From contig NZ_JBJURJ010000021.1 in NCBI RefSeq assembly GCF_046098205.1, forward strand, positions 56,403 to 120,402: a stretch of 64,000 bases of DNA, written 5' to 3'. The translations under genes and the position numbers were made by a program. Under the pieces are notes generated by a model. It worked only from the letters and a program-made list of their open reading frames with translations. It was not told where the DNA came from and ran no database searches. The DNA comes from Paenibacillus_AR mesotrionivorans. GTDB lineage: Bacteria > Bacillota > Bacilli > Paenibacillales > NBRC-103111. This document shows positions 53,363 to 61,634 of this stretch, one piece after another; positions within the stretch are counted from its first letter, which is position 1; each line of letters starts with the position of its first letter.

Positions 53363-54217
53363 TTACCGCTCCAGACCATACAGGAGCGCCGCCTGCTGGA
53401 CCTCCAGAAGATGCCGCTTAAAGCCGTAGCCCACGAAATACGGGGAGTCGATGACGGAGCCGCTAACCTCCTCCTCCACACGGAAGGGCGGGCAGGGATT
53501 AAGCAGGGCACCCGGTCTGGCCAATGCCATCCGCTCCGGAGTGATCCGGTAATCCCGGTAGTAGCTCTCTTCACGGAACGGGGTGGGCAGAGGGTCCGTC
53601 AGCACCACATCACTCTCCCGGAGGGCCTCCTCCAAGGAGTCGGTAAAACGGTAATAGCGGCCCTCCTCCGCCATTTGCTGGCCGGGCCGGCAGACATGGA
53701 TGAACGTTAGCCCCATCACCTGCGCCATGTGCATCCAGGTGCGGCCAATGTTGCCCGGAGGCCCTACAAAGGCATACGTCAGCCCCCGGTAATCCGGCCG
53801 CTGGAGACGCAGGGCATACAGATCCGCAAGGATTTCGCAGGGATGATTGTATGTGGTCATGGCATTGATGACGGGAATGTGGGCTTGGGCCGCCAGCTCC
53901 CGGAGCTTGTCCAGGTCCGGATGCCGGATGATGGCCGCATCCGCCCAATTTTCCAGATAACCCATTACATCCCGGAGCCGTTCCGGCTTGTCCAGCGCCT
54001 CCGGCGGGAACAGAATAGTCCGCCCGCCCAATTGCTGGATCCCCTTCTCGAAGGTAATACGTGTGCGGATGCTGGACTCGGGAAAGAAGATTACGCAGGT
54101 TTTCCCCGCCAGCAGAGAGCCCTCCTGCTTCAACCGAAGGCTGTCCGCCCGCTCATAAATATCCAGAATGATGGACTCGTCCAGCTCTTCAATGTCCAGC
54201 AGATGCACGTCTATCAT
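53363..54217 (-). CDS. aspartate/ornithine carbamoyltransferase-like protein, atypical
   Basis: A 284-residue member of the carbamoyltransferase fold. The carbamoyl-phosphate loop is present as SSIRTRITFEKG (normal S-x-R-T-R), and HPCEILADL replaces the HPCQ/HPTQ motif. The HCLP motif that binds ornithine appears only as NPCPPF, and the chain is shorter than the usual 305-340. These changes suggest a different second substrate or a non-catalytic role. No arginine or pyrimidine genes are nearby; neighbours are DUF5680 and a cupin on the same strand. The DUF5680 stop is 14 bases upstream, so the two are probably co-transcribed. Confidence 0.85.
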   Translation of the reverse strand: MIDVHLLDIEELDESIILDIYERADSLRLKQEGSLLAGKTCVIFFPESSIRTRITFEKGIQQLGGRTILFPPEALDKPERLRDVMGYLENWADAAIIRHPDLDKLRELAAQAHIPVINAMTTYNHPCEILADLYALRLQRPDYRGLTYAFVGPPGNIGRTWMHMAQVMGLTFIHVCRPGQQMAEEGRYYRFTDSLEEALRESDVVLTDPLPTPFREESYYRDYRITPERMALARPGALLNPCPPFRVEEEVSGSVIDSPYFVGYGFKRHLLEVQQAALLYGLER

Positions 54218-54230
54218 CCCCTTCGTTTAT

Positions 54231-54710
54231 TCAGTCCAACAGCAAACCTCCGCTGTACTGAAGCTCATACACAGACTCTCCGTCCAGCAGGATGGATTCC
54301 GACCCGCGGAAGCTTTCCAGCCTGCCTTCGGAGGTGCTGCGGTACTCCCAGTCGCCCTCCCGCCAGCGCTCCGGTCCCCGGTAAAGCTGATGGGCGTTGA
54401 CCTGCAAAAGGGCCTCCCTCAGGAAGCGGTATACGGCCGCCGTCCGCTCCCGGCTTGCCGGAGACATGTTAACCCCTCCGGAATATACCATGGTCCAAAC
54501 GGGACGTCCCGCCAGCTCCACAACCTCCTGCCCGGCAAAAAAGTCCATGCCAAAATAAATATCCCGGTACCGCCAGTCTCCATTGGCATATTCCAGCTGC
54601 TTGGAGCCTGTCAAAACCGGGGGCACAGAGGCTTCGTCCCCTTGGGCGGCGTATGTATGCCGTTTGGCCTCCACCAAAAACCGGACCAGTGCTTCCTTTT
54701 CCAACAGCAT
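54231..54710 (-). CDS. DUF5680 family protein
   Basis: A 159-residue soluble protein of unknown function. Family hallmarks are FLVEAKRHTYA near the start, SKQLEYANGDWRYRDIYFG, the FAGQEVVELAGRPVWTMVYSG block and the C-terminal VYELQYSGGLLLD. I use the ATG at 54710, nine bases after GAGG; the ATG seven codons upstream lacks a ribosome site. It is first in a likely two-gene unit with the carbamoyltransferase-like gene and divergent from the AraC-type regulator. Confidence 0.85.
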   Translation of the reverse strand: MLLEKEALVRFLVEAKRHTYAAQGDEASVPPVLTGSKQLEYANGDWRYRDIYFGMDFFAGQEVVELAGRPVWTMVYSGGVNMSPASRERTAAVYRFLREALLQVNAHQLYRGPERWREGDWEYRSTSEGRLESFRGSESILLDGESVYELQYSGGLLLD

Positions 54711-54870
54711 ACCATATTTCCTCATTTCCATCGGTATTTATTTCCGCAAACATATGTTCCCCTATGCCAGTATACAGCTTTATGCCCAATTGAGCAAGAT
54801 TCTACAATCTTTCGGAAGCCTCCTTGTGGTATTCTTACACTAAAGCATTACCGCAACGGAGGATTGGAGC

Positions 54871-55728
54871 ATGGCGAAGGAAAAAAGAACGGTTTGTTAT
54901 GATGCGGCGTTGGGCATCGAAGCCTACCGGTTTGAGGGGGTTATGCAGAAATTCCCCAACCATTTCCATGACTACTATGTCATCGGATTTATCGAGGCGG
55001 GCCGGCGGCTCCTGGTTTGCAAAAATGAGGAAACCATCATCACCCCCGGGGATATTACGGTGTTTAATCCCGGTGATGTCCATTCCTGCGAGCAGCTGGA
55101 CGGCAGAGCGCTGGACTACCGCTGTCTCAACATACAGGAGGATGCCATGAAGCGGATGGTGGGGGAAATTACGGGCCGGTCCTATCTGCCCCGCTTCAAA
55201 CGCCCGGTCCTGGTCCAAAGCGAGCTGGCCGCGTCCCTGTGCGAGCTGCACCGGATGATTGCCGCCGGGGAACAGGAGATGGATAAGGAGGAGCTGGCGC
55301 TGCTGTTTATCAGCCAATTTTTGCAGGAGGAGGCGGATCTGCCTTCGGAGACGGCTAGCCCGGAGCCGGAGGACGGGATGAGGGAGGTTTGCGCTTATCT
55401 CGAGGCCAACTACCAGCAGGCCGTGTCCTTGGACGGGATCAGCAGCCTGGCTGGCATGAGCAAATATCATTTTCTCCGTTCGTTCACCCGGTCCATGGGC
55501 ATTACGCCGCACTGCTATCTCCAGGCCATTCGGATCGGACGGGCCAAGCAGCTGCTGGAGCAGGGGCTGTCCCCGGCGGAAACGGCGCAGCGGACCGGCT
55601 TTAGCGACCAGCCTCATTTTACCCATACCTTCAAAAAACTGATCGGACTGACACCACGGCAGTATATGCGGATCTTCTCCGGCGGGCCGGTGCGGCAGCC
55701 CCACCTTCAAGGAGGCAAACATGATTAA
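54871..55728 (+). CDS. AraC-family regulator with cupin sensor domain
   Basis: A 285-residue transcription factor. The N-terminal half is a cupin-type ligand domain (FPNHFHDYYVIGFIEAGRR, ITPGDITVFNPGDVHSC). The C-terminal half has two helix-turn-helix motifs (VSLDGISSLAGMSKYHFLRS and AETAQRTGFSDQPHFTHTFK). GGAGG lies eight bases before the ATG. It overlaps the EamA exporter gene by eight bases and is probably its dedicated activator, a common pairing in amino acid or metabolite efflux (inference). The effector is unknown. Confidence 0.93.
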   Translation: MAKEKRTVCYDAALGIEAYRFEGVMQKFPNHFHDYYVIGFIEAGRRLLVCKNEETIITPGDITVFNPGDVHSCEQLDGRALDYRCLNIQEDAMKRMVGEITGRSYLPRFKRPVLVQSELAASLCELHRMIAAGEQEMDKEELALLFISQFLQEEADLPSETASPEPEDGMREVCAYLEANYQQAVSLDGISSLAGMSKYHFLRSFTRSMGITPHCYLQAIRIGRAKQLLEQGLSPAETAQRTGFSDQPHFTHTFKKLIGLTPRQYMRIFSGGPVRQPHLQGGKHD

Positions 55729-56656
55729 AGCAAGAGCCGCAGCGGCAGGCCATGCAGCCGCCATCTTCACCATTTTCGTCTGGGGCACCACCTTCATCTC
55801 CACCAAGGTGCTGCTGGGGGACTTCTCCCCGTTTGAAATCCTGTTTTTCCGGTTTACGCTGGGGTATCTGGCCCTGCTGGCTGTCCATCCCCGCTTCGTC
55901 AAAACCTCCGGCTTCCGGGAGGAGCTGCTGTTTGCAGGGGCAGGGCTTTGCGGCGTAACGCTGTATTTTCTATTGGAAAATATCGCGCTCACCCTGACGC
56001 TCACGTCCAACGTTGGCATCATCGTCTCGGTGGCGCCATTTTTTACGGCAGTGGCGGCCCACTTCTTCCTGAAGGGGGAAGGGCTGCGCCCGCCCTTTTT
56101 CGTCGGCTTCGCATTAGCCATGCTGGGCATTGTGCTGATTACGCTGAACGGCAGCTACGCCCTGGAGTTGAATCCCGCCGGGGACATCATGGCTGTGCTG
56201 GCCTGTGTGTTTTGGGCCTTCTATTCCGTGCTCATGCGCAAAATCAGCGTGCTTAAGCATAGCAACATCGCCTCTACCCGGCGGGTGTTCTTCTACGGGC
56301 TGGTGTTTATGCTTCCGGCACTGGGCTTTATGGATTTACATCTGGCGCCGGAGCGGTTCGCCGATCCCGTGAATCTGCTGAATCTGCTGTTCCTGAGTTT
56401 CTTCGCCTCCGCCCTGTGCTTCGCCTCGTGGAACTGGTGCGTAGGGGTGCTGGGCGCTGTCAAAACCAGCGTGTACATCTATCTGGTACCCGTGGTAACC
56501 ATCGCTGCCTCCTGGCTGATCCTCCATGAGCGGCTGACCGGCACCGCCATGGTGGGGGCTCTGCTGACCCTGGCAGGGCTGTTCATTTCGGAGCGGAAGC
56601 CAAAGCTAACACAAACCCCCGCCTACAAAGAAGCGGAGGCAGGGGTAAAAGGGTGA
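55721..56656 (+). CDS. EamA/DMT-family exporter
   Basis: A 311-residue membrane protein with ten hydrophobic segments in two EamA repeats (first from AAIFTIFVWGTTFISTKVLL, second from GDIMAVLACVFWAFYSVLMR). Members export amino acids or other small metabolites or drugs. It overlaps the preceding AraC gene, so expression is coupled to it. A late hairpin (56682-56734) may terminate the transcript. Confidence 0.92.
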   Translation: MIKARAAAAGHAAAIFTIFVWGTTFISTKVLLGDFSPFEILFFRFTLGYLALLAVHPRFVKTSGFREELLFAGAGLCGVTLYFLLENIALTLTLTSNVGIIVSVAPFFTAVAAHFFLKGEGLRPPFFVGFALAMLGIVLITLNGSYALELNPAGDIMAVLACVFWAFYSVLMRKISVLKHSNIASTRRVFFYGLVFMLPALGFMDLHLAPERFADPVNLLNLLFLSFFASALCFASWNWCVGVLGAVKTSVYIYLVPVVTIAASWLILHERLTGTAMVGALLTLAGLFISERKPKLTQTPAYKEAEAGVKG

Positions 56657-56681
56657 TGCGGTGACGTCCTGCTTTGCTCCA

Positions 56682-56740
56682 AGAGGCGGGATGCCCCGGT
56701 GCCGGAGCCTGCCGTGAAAGTCGGGTCAGCCTCTTTTTTT
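56682..56740 (+). terminator. possible terminator after the EamA gene
   Basis: AGAGGC (56682-56687) can pair with GCCTCT (56729-56734), followed by TTTTTT. The loop is long, so this is tentative. It overlaps the end of the opposing AraC-GyrI gene. Confidence 0.45.
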
Positions 56741-57625
56741 CACCGGAAACCACAGCTCGATGTAGCCCTCTCCATCTGTCCCGCCGTAGATTTCCAGATC
56801 CACGCCCTCCAACAGCTCATAGCCGGAGGTAGGCAGCCATTCACTGTACACCCGCTTATAGAGATTTTCAATAACATCGCCAATGTTGTCCCAGCTTCCC
56901 TTCTCCGAGGGAAAAATCACCCAGGTATACGCCGGAATATCCACTACGGTGTATCCTTCGGTTTTGCTGGCGGGGCCGACGAACGCCCCTAACATATACG
57001 GAAAGGTGTCCCCCTCCGTCTTCCGGTAGCCGCAGGCCCCATGGAGCCTGCACAGCTCCGGGCTGACATAGGACGGCAGGCCGCCCGCATTTTGAAACAG
57101 CCTCCTGTATTCCCCGTTGGCCTGGCTTTGCACCCACAGGTCATGGGGGGTGCGGGGGGCGCTTTCGTTTTCCTTGTCGGGGTGAAACACACCCTCAAGT
57201 CCGAACATTTGGAACGCTTCCTTGGTTTCAATCCGGTAGTTCATGGGCTGCACTCCTTTGATGGTGATTTGGAAGGAGATGCGCGGATACGCCTTCAGAG
57301 TAACCCCCGCAGTGCGGGCCTGGGTGGGAGTTATCCCGTGAACTGCCTGGAAGGCGCGGGAAAAGGCCACGCCGGAATCGTAGCCGTACTTGACCGCCAG
57401 ATCCAGCACCTTGATGCTGCTGTTCTGCAGCTCGATGCCCGCTTGGGTCAGGCGCCTGCGGCGGACATATTCCGCAAGCGATGTGCCTGTAATAAACGAG
57501 AACATCCGCTGGAAGTTGAAGCTGGAGCAGCAGGCCTTCCTTGCGGCCACCGCATAGTCTACCTCACCCATGAGATTTTCCTCGATATAGTCCAGAGCAC
57601 TGTTCATTTGGGCTAACCAATCCAT
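56726..57625 (-). CDS. AraC-family regulator with GyrI-like effector domain
   Basis: A 299-residue protein. Residues about 1-105 are an AraC-type double helix-turn-helix (AARKACCSSFNFQRMFSF, LAVKYGYDSGVAFSRAFQ). Residues about 125-299 are a GyrI/BmrR-like small-molecule domain (YRIETKEAFQMFGLEGVF, CGYRKTEGDTFPYMLGAF, YTVVDIPAYTWVIFP, DLEIYG and IELWFPVK). This fusion is common in Firmicutes for drug or lipophile sensing. I favour the ATG at 57625 over one two codons upstream because of spacing to GGAAGAG. It converges on the EamA gene and has no obvious target beside it. Confidence 0.92.
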   Translation of the reverse strand: MDWLAQMNSALDYIEENLMGEVDYAVAARKACCSSFNFQRMFSFITGTSLAEYVRRRRLTQAGIELQNSSIKVLDLAVKYGYDSGVAFSRAFQAVHGITPTQARTAGVTLKAYPRISFQITIKGVQPMNYRIETKEAFQMFGLEGVFHPDKENESAPRTPHDLWVQSQANGEYRRLFQNAGGLPSYVSPELCRLHGACGYRKTEGDTFPYMLGAFVGPASKTEGYTVVDIPAYTWVIFPSEKGSWDNIGDVIENLYKRVYSEWLPTSGYELLEGVDLEIYGGTDGEGYIELWFPVKKRG

Positions 57626-57836
57626 TCGCATCTCTTCCTTTCACAACCGATCATATCCCTTCGCAGCCGACGCTCGCGCAACTTCTTCTGCACAATTTCG
57701 TCAGTTGGATCTGAAATTTGAGGACCTTCTGTGACATGTCATCGACGTTCAGGGCGTCAGACACCACAGCACGGACAGCCATTTTGTGGCATACTAAAAC
57801 TATAGCATGCGGGGACAAGAAAAAAGGAGTGACAAT

Positions 57837-58448
57837 ATGGTTTACGTTGCACTGTTGCGGGGCATCAATGTCGGCGGCAATAATAAAGTGGATATGAAGC
57901 GGCTGAAGCTGGCTTTTGAGCAGGCCGGCATGCGGCAGGTAATCACGTATATCAATTCCGGCAACATTGTGTTCTCTTGGGGCGCTGAGGATGGGGTGAG
58001 CAGCGGAGACCTATCCCGGGGGCAGGAACAGGAGCGGAAGCACAAGCTGGCCGGGATTCTGGAGGACGTGATTCTCCGGGAATTTAACCTGCCCATCCGG
58101 GTAGTGATCCGCAGCCTGGAGGATATCCGCGGGGTGATCCGGCATCTGCCGGAAACCTGGACCAATGACGACACCATGCGGAGCGATGTGTTGTTCCTCT
58201 GGGCCGAAGCGGACGCGCCTGAGGTGCTGGACGAGCTCAAGTTCAAGCCGGAGATCGACCGGGTGCTTTATGCGCCGGGCGCCGTGCTTTGGTCGGTGGA
58301 CCGGGCCAACGCCACCCGCAGCGGGATGCAGAAGCTGATCGGCACCCGGCTGTACGGCCTTATGACCGTCCGCAACGTCAACACCACCCGCAAAATCCAC
58401 CAGCTGATGGAGGACGCGGCAGCGGTGGCGGAAGCAGAGGGCGGCTGA
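57837..58448 (+). CDS. DUF1697 family protein
   Basis: A 203-residue cytoplasmic protein of unknown function. The family start VALLRGINVGGNNKVDM is followed by TYINSGNIVF; later blocks are DVLFLW, DRVLYAPGAVLWSVDR and KLIGTRLYGLMTVRNVNT, which read like a DUF1697 C-terminus. The ATG at 57837 follows AAGGAG by eight to nine bases; a frame extending ten codons upstream is rejected. A degenerate tandem array begins directly after its stop codon. Confidence 0.9.
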   Translation: MVYVALLRGINVGGNNKVDMKRLKLAFEQAGMRQVITYINSGNIVFSWGAEDGVSSGDLSRGQEQERKHKLAGILEDVILREFNLPIRVVIRSLEDIRGVIRHLPETWTNDDTMRSDVLFLWAEADAPEVLDELKFKPEIDRVLYAPGAVLWSVDRANATRSGMQKLIGTRLYGLMTVRNVNTTRKIHQLMEDAAAVAEAEGG

Positions 58449-58875
58449 TACGCCAGCTGTTCTCCTGGGGTGGTGGCAGTATCGGACACACGCTTCTTAT
58501 CTCGCTTGGGCGGCCCCCGCGGACACGGACGGCTCATCTCCCTCAGCATTGGCGGCGAGTCCGTGCAGCTTATCTTACTTGGGCGGCCCCAGCAGATGCT
58601 CGCTGCTTATCTTACTTTGACAGCCCCAGCGGAAGCGTACTGCCTATCTCCATTGGCGCTGCTTGCCTGCGTATCACATCGGCTCTAACGGCGGTGAAAG
58701 CCCTTATTTCCGCGAAAACACCGCCCCAAAAATTCTAACGGCGGCCAGCGCCGCTATTTGGGCCAAACCACCCGCCGCAAGCCCGGTTTTGGCCAAATAA
58801 CGTCTCCTGCTTCCGTTAGATTCTGCAATCCCCTATTTCGGGCCAAATAGCGGCTCTCACCGCCGTTAAAACCAT
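58449..58875. repeat. degenerate 37-base tandem array followed by AACGG-type repeats
   Basis: No gene is seen. About six units with anchors CTTATCT or variants start at 58457, 58496, 58533, 58569, 58606 and 58643, a 36-39 base spacing; a typical unit reads CTTATCTTACTTGGGCGGCC, then ccagc. From 58680 on, two forward units (TCTAACGGCGG at 58683 and 58734) and two inverted units (CTTCCGTTAGATTCTG near 58811 and CACCGCCGTTAAAA near 58858) follow. Confidence 0.7.
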
Positions 58876-58910
58876 AACGCGCCTCCAGCTACCGGGGCCA
58901 CGACACTGCA

Positions 58911-59071
58911 GCTTTTCCCTCAAATGGGCCCTGCCCATTTCGAGGCTTCCATACCCCATCCGGCCTCTGGCACGGACCGGGGGATTACAGGCTTTTTCCC
59001 TCAAATGGGCTCTGCCCACTTCGAGGCTTCCATACCCCATCCGGCCTCCGGCACGGACCGGGGTATTACAG
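58911..59071. repeat. tandem pair of 80-base palindromic repeats (copies C and D)
   Basis: Units 58911-58990 and 58991-59071 are nearly identical. Each contains a hairpin of the type CTCAAATGGGC...GCCCATTTCGAG, then CATACCCCATCCGG and CACGGACCGGGG. The hairpin core matches the palindromic repeats at 1520 and 52221. The second unit ends 13 bases before the Bce-type regulator start, so both lie in or near its leader. Confidence 0.8.
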
Positions 59072-59084
59072 GGGGATATCCACT

Positions 59085-59774
59085 ATGTTCAACATTCTGC
59101 TCATCGAGGACGATGCCGCCTTGTTCGGCGAGATCCGCCAGCGGCTTGCCCAGTGGTCCTACCAGGTCCACGGCATAACCGATTTCGGCCGGGTGCTGGA
59201 GGAGTTCGCGGCGCTGAAGCCGGAGCTGGTTATTATCGATATCCAGCTGCCGCAGTATGACGGTTTCCATTGGTGCCGCACCATCCGGGCCCATTCCAAG
59301 GTCCCGATCCTGATGCTCTCCTCCCGGGACCATCCCAGCGACATGGTCATGTCCATGACCCTGGGGGCGGATGACTACGTCCAGAAGCCCTTCCACTTCG
59401 AGGTGCTGGTGGCCAAAATCCAGGCCATCCTGCGCCGGGTCTACAATTACACCAGCGACCGGCCGGAGCTTCGCACCTGGCGGGGGGCCACCGTCGAGCC
59501 GGTCAAAAATACCGTTTCCAGTCCCCAGGGCACCGTACTGCTAACCAAAAACGAAATGTTCCTCTTAAACATCCTGGTGGAACACAAGGGGCAGATTGTC
59601 ACCCGGGAGGCGATGATCCAGGCCTTGTGGGACAACGAGGACTTTGTCAGCGACAATACCCTAACGGTGAACGTAAACCGGCTGCGCAAGAAGCTGGAGC
59701 CACTGGGGCTGGACGCCTGCATCGAAACCCGGGTGGGCCAAGGCTACATCGCCACGGAAGAGGGAACCCTATGA
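59085..59774 (+). CDS. BceR-like response regulator (OmpR family)
   Basis: A 229-residue two-component regulator. The receiver has LIEDD, acceptor Asp52 in IIDIQLPQYDG, LSSRDHPSD and DYVQKPF. The C-terminal winged helix ends VNRLRKKLEPLGL ... GQGYIA. GGGGGAT precedes the ATG. It overlaps the kinase gene by four bases (ATGA). Neighbouring BceAB-type genes and a TGACA-N4-TGTCA operator identify it as a Bce-type system, which senses peptide antibiotics such as bacitracin. Confidence 0.93.
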   Translation: MFNILLIEDDAALFGEIRQRLAQWSYQVHGITDFGRVLEEFAALKPELVIIDIQLPQYDGFHWCRTIRAHSKVPILMLSSRDHPSDMVMSMTLGADDYVQKPFHFEVLVAKIQAILRRVYNYTSDRPELRTWRGATVEPVKNTVSSPQGTVLLTKNEMFLLNILVEHKGQIVTREAMIQALWDNEDFVSDNTLTVNVNRLRKKLEPLGLDACIETRVGQGYIATEEGTL

Positions 59775-60781
59775 TCCGCCGCTACCTGAAGGAGCGCCGC
59801 AGCTGGCTCCTGCTCCTCTTGGTGCTGGAGATGCTGCTGCTGTTCGTGGCTTATGTGGACCCGTCCATCGCTCTCCTGCCGGCCCTTTATCTGGCCGGGC
59901 TGAACGCAATCCTGTGCGCCGCCTTCCTCTGCTGGCGGTACTTCCGGGAAACCCGCTTTTACCGGAACCTGGAGGCCGGGGAGCATCTGTATGATCCCCA
60001 GGCCCTCCCGGAAGCAGCCAGCCCCTTCCAGGCCATCGTCCGGGAAGCCGTGCTGGACCAAACCGAGGGCAGCCGCCGGGAGTCCGCATCCAACGCCCAT
60101 GTTCTGGAGCAGGAGAAGAATGATCTGCTCTCCTGGATTCACGAGGTGAAGACCCCCCTCTCTGCCATGCATCTGATGCTGGGCCGGGTCACCGACGAAC
60201 CCCTGAAGAACCAGCTCCAGCAGGAATGGCTGCGGATCCATCTGCTGCTGGACCAGGAGCTGCACCGCAAGCGCCTGCCTTTTCTAAAGAATGACCTCTA
60301 CATTGAATCAGTCCAGCTGGGGCCGGTGCTGAACAAGGAAATCCGCGATCTCAGGTCCTGGTGCATTCCCAAGGGAATCGGGTTTGAGCTGAATCTGAAG
60401 GCGGAAGAGACCCTGACCGATGCCAAGTGGCTGGGCTTCATCCTGCGGCAGCTGCTCAGCAACGCAGTGAAATACAGCGGACCAGGCACGGATATTTCCA
60501 TCACCAGCGAGGAGCAGGATGCCCATGTGCTTCTGACCGTCCGCGACCGGGGCCGGGGAATCGAACCCAAGGATCTGCCGCGGATCTTCGACAAAGGCTT
60601 CACCTCCACCCGCAACCGGCAGGACGGGGGCAGCGCCACCGGCATGGGGCTCTATCTGGCCCAACAGGCGGCACAATCCCTTCTCATCGTCATCAAGGCG
60701 GAATCCGTGCCCGGCGAAGGCAGCGCGTTTACGCTGGTATTCCCCCGGGAGAACGATTTGGTCCGTCTTGCGGGCATGTGA
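59771..60781 (+). CDS. BceS-like intramembrane-sensing histidine kinase
   Basis: A 336-residue kinase. Two membrane helices near the N-terminus (about 12-27 and 32-54) are separated by only a few residues, so there is no extracellular sensor. This is typical of kinases that sense through a BceAB transporter. The phospho-acceptor His124 is in SWIHEVKTPLSAM; the N box is QLLSNAVKYS, with later boxes DRGRGIEPKDLPRIFDKGF and GMGLYLAQ. The stop codon lies inside the downstream palindromic operator. Confidence 0.93.
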   Translation: MIRRYLKERRSWLLLLLVLEMLLLFVAYVDPSIALLPALYLAGLNAILCAAFLCWRYFRETRFYRNLEAGEHLYDPQALPEAASPFQAIVREAVLDQTEGSRRESASNAHVLEQEKNDLLSWIHEVKTPLSAMHLMLGRVTDEPLKNQLQQEWLRIHLLLDQELHRKRLPFLKNDLYIESVQLGPVLNKEIRDLRSWCIPKGIGFELNLKAEETLTDAKWLGFILRQLLSNAVKYSGPGTDISITSEEQDAHVLLTVRDRGRGIEPKDLPRIFDKGFTSTRNRQDGGSATGMGLYLAQQAAQSLLIVIKAESVPGEGSAFTLVFPRENDLVRLAGM

Positions 60782-60796
60782 CAATAATGTCACATG
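60775..60796. promoter_or_regulatory. perfect inverted repeat, likely operator of the BceAB-type genes
   Basis: CATGTGACA-ATAA-TGTCACATG is a perfect 9-base inverted repeat with a four-base spacer. The inner TGACA-N4-TGTCA fits the TNACA-N4-TGTNA pattern I recall for BceR-type regulators. It overlaps the kinase stop codon and lies 83 bases upstream of the transporter genes. Confidence 0.75.
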
Positions 60797-60878
60797 CTCC
60801 TTTCTTTTGTTCGGCGAAACGCAGGAAAAAGCCCTGTGCCCTGACTTATGATGGAGGTATCAAAGGAGTGAAGCAAAT

Positions 60879-61634
60879 ATGACGATTCTGGAAGCCTCCA
60901 ATATTTACAAAACCTACGGCAACAAGCTGAACCGCCAGGAGGTGCTCAAGGGCATCGACCTGAAGGTGCGCAAGGGCGAATTTGTGGGCATTATGGGCCC
61001 GTCCGGGTCAGGGAAAACGACTCTTCTGAATGTCCTGTCCTCCATCGACCGGGTAAGCCAGGGCACTATCGATATCGAAGGCCAAACCTTCACCAGCATG
61101 AAGGAAAAAGCCCTTGCAGAATTCCGCAAGCGCCACCTGGGTTTTATTTTTCAGGATTATAATCTGCTGGATACCCTGACCGTAAAGGAAAATGTGCTGC
61201 TGCCCTTATCCATCACGGATATCAGCCGCCGCGAAGCCCACCAGCGGTTTGAGGAGGTAGCCCGGGAGCTGGGCATCTTCGAGCTGAAGGATAAATACCC
61301 GTCGGAAATCTCCGGGGGGCAGAAGCAGCGGACCTCCGCAGCCAGAGCCTTCATTCATCAGCCAGGGATTATTTTCGCCGATGAGCCTACGGGGGCCCTG
61401 GATTCCAAGTCCGCCTCCGACCTGCTGAACAAACTCTCCGAGATGAACCAGAAGCGCCAGGCCACCATCGTCATGGTCACCCATGATCCCATGGCCGCCA
61501 GCTTCTGCAGCCGGGTGGTGTTTATCCGGGACGGGCAAATTTACACCCAGCTGGAGAAGGGCACGGAAACCCGGCAGTCCTTCTTAGGGGATATTATTAA
61601 AACCCAAGGAGTGCTGGGCGGGGTGCAGCCATGA
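60879..61634 (+). CDS. BceA-like ABC transporter ATPase
   Basis: A 251-residue ATPase with Walker A GPSGSGKTT, Q-loop FIFQDYNLLDTL, signature ISGGQKQRTSAA, Walker B IIFADEPTGALDSK and switch His in MVTHDP. The MacB/BceA-like pattern NIYKTYGN ... LKGIDL is clear at the start. AAAGGAG lies about eight bases before the ATG. It overlaps the permease gene by four bases. In known systems BceAB removes peptide antibiotics from lipid II cycle targets and also activates the paired kinase. Confidence 0.95.
   Translation: MTILEASNIYKTYGNKLNRQEVLKGIDLKVRKGEFVGIMGPSGSGKTTLLNVLSSIDRVSQGTIDIEGQTFTSMKEKALAEFRKRHLGFIFQDYNLLDTLTVKENVLLPLSITDISRREAHQRFEEVARELGIFELKDKYPSEISGGQKQRTSAARAFIHQPGIIFADEPTGALDSKSASDLLNKLSEMNQKRQATIVMVTHDPMAASFCSRVVFIRDGQIYTQLEKGTETRQSFLGDIIKTQGVLGGVQP

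Noticed and set aside
54835..56130. 431-codon minus-strand open frame opposite the AraC and EamA genes
   Set aside because: Antisense shadow; both plus-strand genes are clear family members.
48352..58680. 36-37-base arrays considered as CRISPR arrays
   Set aside because: There is no conserved repeat alternating with unique spacers, the units are degenerate throughout and no cas gene is present in the window.
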